Of a stretch of 64,000 bases of DNA, positions 60,486-64,000 are shown piece by piece (the first letter of the stretch is position 1; each line of letters opens with the position of its first letter). The notes beneath the pieces are model-generated. The model made no database searches. It was not told the origin of the DNA and saw only the letters and a list, made by a program, of their open reading frames with translations. This DNA comes from Eleusine coracana subsp. coracana (lineage: Eukaryota; Streptophyta; Magnoliopsida; Poales; Poaceae). Made by a program: the position numbers and the translations under genes. The stretch covers positions 30,800,228 through 30,864,227 of the forward strand of contig CM064424.1 in assembly GCA_032690845.1 (NCBI GenBank), in the 5' to 3' direction.

Positions 60486-60762
60486 TGTCACAACCCCCTT
60501 GGACCAAAGTTCCCGAGGTGCTGATTAAGCAGACACAAGATAATACAACAACCGACCAAGTTCAAATTACGTAAAAAGAGTATTATTTATTATACATCAG
60601 AGTTAAGTACTTAAGTGCAGCGGAAATATTACAAAGTTCAGTTTTAAAAGCAGCGGCAGATAACGTGATTAAACGTCTACAATTTACAACTCGACAATAA
60701 TAGCAAGTGTGATAAATCTGAGCCCATACGGATTATCACCTAGCATCACACAATAGCAGCGT

Positions 60763-60857
60763 CTACTCAGTCTCCCAATGGGCAGACCATCCCTCAGGGA
60801 TAGACATACCCCAAGGAAGAACACCCATAGGTAGATCAGAAGCATTAGTGTTATTAC
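60763..60857 (-). other. Candidate LTR exon 3 (D)
   Basis: 95 bp after TTTATTTCAG (minus strand), open in phase 1, stop TAG at 60763-60765. It encodes ..VLPWGMSIPEGWSAHWETE. Confidence 0.55.
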
Positions 60858-60890
60858 CTGAAATAAAGAAAACAACAACATGGCAAAGCC

Positions 60891-60906
60891 TGAGCTACTA
60901 AGCTCA
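60891..60906 (-). repeat. Conserved hairpin before candidate exon 3 (D)
   Basis: TGAGCTTAGTAGCTCA on the minus strand, as in A and C. Confidence 0.6.
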
Positions 60907-61196
60907 ACAAGTCTTACCCGACAAGTAATTAAATCTAGACATGCAAAGGCTCAGAGATGGATAATAGTAAATTTAGTGAACCTTCTAATAACTATAATAG
61001 TGTAAGATAACTTGCATGTCAAAGTATTAAGTGCAACAAGCAATCTGAAAATTTAATTAAGTACCAAAGAACTTCAGTTCAGATTCACTAAAATTCAATA
61101 TTCTTCATCCCAACATTCCATTCATTATTATTAGTGAGGTTCTTAAGCAATGATGTGACACAGTGAACAAGCGATACTCATTCCTGCGAGGGACAG

Positions 61197-61208
61197 CGAT
61201 TGCAATCG
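61197..61208 (-). repeat. Conserved LTR palindrome (D)
   Basis: CGATTGCAATCG, a perfect 12-bp palindrome before CTGTCCCTCGCAG on the minus strand. Confidence 0.65.
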
Positions 61209-61974
61209 TTTTACACCAGCTGGGAAAACCCGAAATACACGGCATACGCATCATTTAAGAACACGTATGACAACTTTTCGCAATGTCATAATACATGTCG
61301 ATCCGAATCTAAACGTCCCGAGTGGGCAGCCATTCCACGGTAACGTCGGGAATCTGTCCACTCCTACTGGATCACATGACCAAGAATTTTAAGTTATCGT
61401 CCAACCATGCATATGACAATGCTACATCAGTTTACTAGTTCCCATATACTGGAATGCATTCGGTACAGTTCAATACTTGCTCAATAGGGCTCACAACGGA
61501 CAGGTCCTAGGTCGACACAGACAGGGCTACAGCCTTGCAAGCCATGTCCTCTGAAGGCACATGATCTTTGCCCTTTCAATTACGGGGCCTGTCCATGTCT
61601 CAAATTTTAGTTGCTGACCCAAACGGACTGCCACCTTGCGAGACAAAAACCACCACAGGTACTTTGCCTTCGCCCTTTCCGATACAGATCCGTTTAGTCC
61701 AAATTTTATCATTCTTACTTCACATTATCACTACCATCATGTTACTAAAATCTCAAGTACCATAATAGTGCCCATACTACAACTAAGCATAATAATTCCT
61801 CTATTAACTACCGGTACTTGTATACCATGTCTAAAATAAAATAGGATATTTCCAGGAAATTCAGGTGGGTTTTCATCCAACTTCTAAACTTAATGCACAA
61901 ACAACCTATGCACATCTAGCAATTTAATTACTGGAATTAATCAAATTAATACATGGGAATGTTCTGGGCCTTAC

Positions 61975-62076
61975 CTTGGGCTACAACCATGGAGTTAGTA
62001 CTGAAGTTAGAATCTTCTTGTGCCGAGAAATCCGAGGATACCTTCTGAATATTATCCCCTGGCACGTCAACGTTCC
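61975..62076 (-). other. Candidate LTR exon 2 (D), with GT donor
   Basis: 102 bp on the minus strand between the acceptor GTGATAG| and the donor CCCAAG|GTAAGG. The frame is open in phase 1 at both ends. This is the only copy with a canonical GT donor; the other intact copies have GC. Confidence 0.6.
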
Positions 62077-64000
62077 CTATCACAATACCCATATGTCAAC
62101 GAAGCGAATACATAGATAATGCAACAAAATATGATGCACATGAAGAATGAGCATAACAGTAAAATTTGTTACTCAACATTGTTCTTGAAGCCATATGCTT
62201 CAAAGCTAGCAAGTCTAAAATAGGAAGTTACACAAAAAGTTTTTCCTATTGTCTTTACATATGGGTATTTAAACATTACATGAAATTAATTCATTTAGTA
62301 ACATAAAAATATGCTACTGGACATGAGTGATCTACAGGTGATTGATATATGTATGATTAGCAAATTTGCCAAGTTTCATTAATATATAATGAACCACTAA
62401 TTAATAATACATTTAGTAAGATATAAGAGTAAATAAATTCTAGTAAAATATGAACAGTAGATAAATTCCTACAAAACTTCATGGTGATGCAATATGACAA
62501 GCATGAATTTTGTGCACAAATGTAAACCCTAAATATTTATAGAAATTTTATGTCCAGAAACTAGGGTCATCAATTTATCATAGAAACTAAGCAAGTCTAA
62601 GGGAAAACCAGAACAATTTAATTTACTATTTTATCCAATCTATAACTAATAATACGAATTTATTAAGCTTTAAGCTAATTAATTAATACATCAAAACTTT
62701 TTGTATAAAACATGCAAAGTAACATGTTAAATGCATAGTACTCATCACAAGTAATCCAACAAAATTTATTTTGCAATTTTTGGAGCTATAAATCTCCAGA
62801 TATGGATTTTACAAGGTTAAAGCATTTTTCTGGATTTTTATTTAAACTTCAAAATAATTACAAAAATGCCATCAGTTCATTTTTAAACTTAAGCGAGCGC
62901 GCGCTCGCGTTCGCGCGGCGGCGCGGCTGCTGGAGCGGATTTGGAGCTCGTCGCCGGGCTCTGGGATCACCGGAGTTGGACTCCGTGCCTCGAGCGTAGA
63001 GCACGACATGATGAGCACTTTGGCGGGGTTCGGGAGGAGAGGGGCTCACCGGAGATGCTCGGCGGCGAGCGGCGGCGGAATAGAGGGAGTTGGCGATGAT
63101 GAGAGCTCGACGGTGAGGCCAAGGAGAGGAGCGGAGTGGTCAACGAGCATCGGCGGACCCAGGCGAATGTTGACGGAGTCACCGAGGGAGCGGAGGATGG
63201 CCGGGTGAAGCTGTCACCGTGGAGCTCCCATGGCGGCCGACGGCGGCGGAAGGGCAAAACTCGAACGGCGACAACCTCAAGGCAAAAACCAGAAGCAGAT
63301 CATGTTAGGGACGAGCGCCAAGGATGTGCGCAGCCGAGAGGAGAGGATTGAGGCTATAGAACTCACCAGCGATGTTGAATTTCAAGAATTCACAGTTCGG
63401 GTACCATGAACAAGGGGTTCGGGTTTTTCTCAAATTTCTAGCCACTTGGTTCGAGATTTGGAATAAGGTTTTAGTGGAAGCTAAAGATTGATCTCACGTA
63501 GCTCTCGGTGGTCTCGTTACAGCCAGAGACAAAGAAGGGCAATTGCTTCACGAGCTTGAGCTTGGTGCGGCCATGGTGGCTGTTCAGAGGAGAAAACGAG
63601 AGAGAAGGACGAGTGCAAGACGGAGAAAATGAGAAGGGCGTCGAAGGAGCCGAGGAGGAGAGCCGGGCGGAGGATCGAGGCGGCGGTTTTAACCCCTGGG
63701 TTCGGCAGAGGAGTGTTGACACGCGGGGGATGGCGTGTCGGCGCACATGGCTATCGAGCGCCAGCGGGAGAGAGAAGGAAGAGAAAAGAGAGGCTGACCG
63801 GTAGGACCCAGGAGAAGGTTTTTAACAATCTCAGAATTTAACTAGGCCACAACTTCAAAAATTAATTGAAAATAGTTCTAAACTCCAAACTGACTTGGAA
63901 AAATTTGTGCTAAAAGTTTGAAATGTGTAGATCACAATGTGACAGGTGTCCAGTTTCAAAATCAACTGGTTTGAATTTGCCAAATATTTGAATATGAACA

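Larger units (their letters stand above)
60486..64000 (-). mobile_element. LTR D (minus strand), runs off the window
   Basis: Reverse complement of the LTR C family: its end TGTCACAACCCCC at 60486 is the complement of GGGGGTTGTGACA. By comparison with C about 285 bp lie beyond the window, so whether it is a solo LTR or the 3' LTR of a longer element cannot be told. The GC-rich block is about 62890-63790. Candidate exons are at 61975-62076 and 60763-60857, with the best preserved splice signals in the window. Confidence 0.88.

Overview
The window is plant nuclear DNA made almost entirely of nested LTR retrotransposons plus a tandem repeat. The element types (a chromovirus with multi-kilobase LTRs, a large copia element with a coiled-coil Gag, a Tat/Athila-type primer site) and the GC-rich blocks inside AT-rich LTRs point to a grass, probably pericentromeric or otherwise gene-poor heterochromatin; the species cannot be fixed from the sequence. 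I see no intact host gene, tRNA or rRNA. Every recognisable coding region is a retrotransposon remnant with stops or frameshifts.

Layout. 1-282: minus-strand fragment of a SIRE-like copia gag and leader. 283-4065: solo LTR 'E1'. 4066-5431: minus-strand copia LTR of the same copia family. 5432-10379: minus-strand Tat/Athila-type relic (non-coding internal part, primer site at 8461-8480, LTR above it). 10380-19800: tandem array of a ~1.2 kb unit, carrying an 11-bp G-rich minisatellite. The array resurfaces at 38117-39064, 43802-44813 and 60305-60485, so it is the platform into which the elements on the right were inserted.

Insertions in the array. 19801-38116: a dead chromovirus (hybrid 5' LTR 'A' 19801-24526, primer site 24529, internal part interrupted by solo LTR 'B' 27308-31217 with target duplication TTATT, RT-thumb/RNase H/integrase/chromodomain relics 32258-34380, polypurine tract, 3' LTR 'C' 34393-38116). 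39065-43801: internally deleted gypsy-type element 'F' (duplication TTCTT). 44814-60304: a full-length copia element (duplication GTGGC/GTGGA) that contains solo LTR 'E2' (48695-52578) and a tiny TRIM element (55671-56369). 60486 to the window end: minus-strand LTR 'D' of the same family as C.

The most interesting signal is inside the long LTRs. LTRs A, B, C, D, E1 and E2, from at least three diverged families, share one module order: GC-rich leader, a GAAGC..GCTTC box (not found in B), an exon-like segment of 84-102 bp, a conserved block with a short palindrome, a conserved hairpin, and an exon-like terminal segment ending in a stop codon. The first segment always has a length divisible by three, an AG acceptor (lost in C) and usually an AG|GCAAG donor (AG|GTAAG in D). 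Both segments keep the same codon phase, and the palindrome and hairpin keep pairing while their bases change. I read this as a small spliced reading frame plus structured elements carried in the LTR. I do not recognise the peptide, and no function is assigned.
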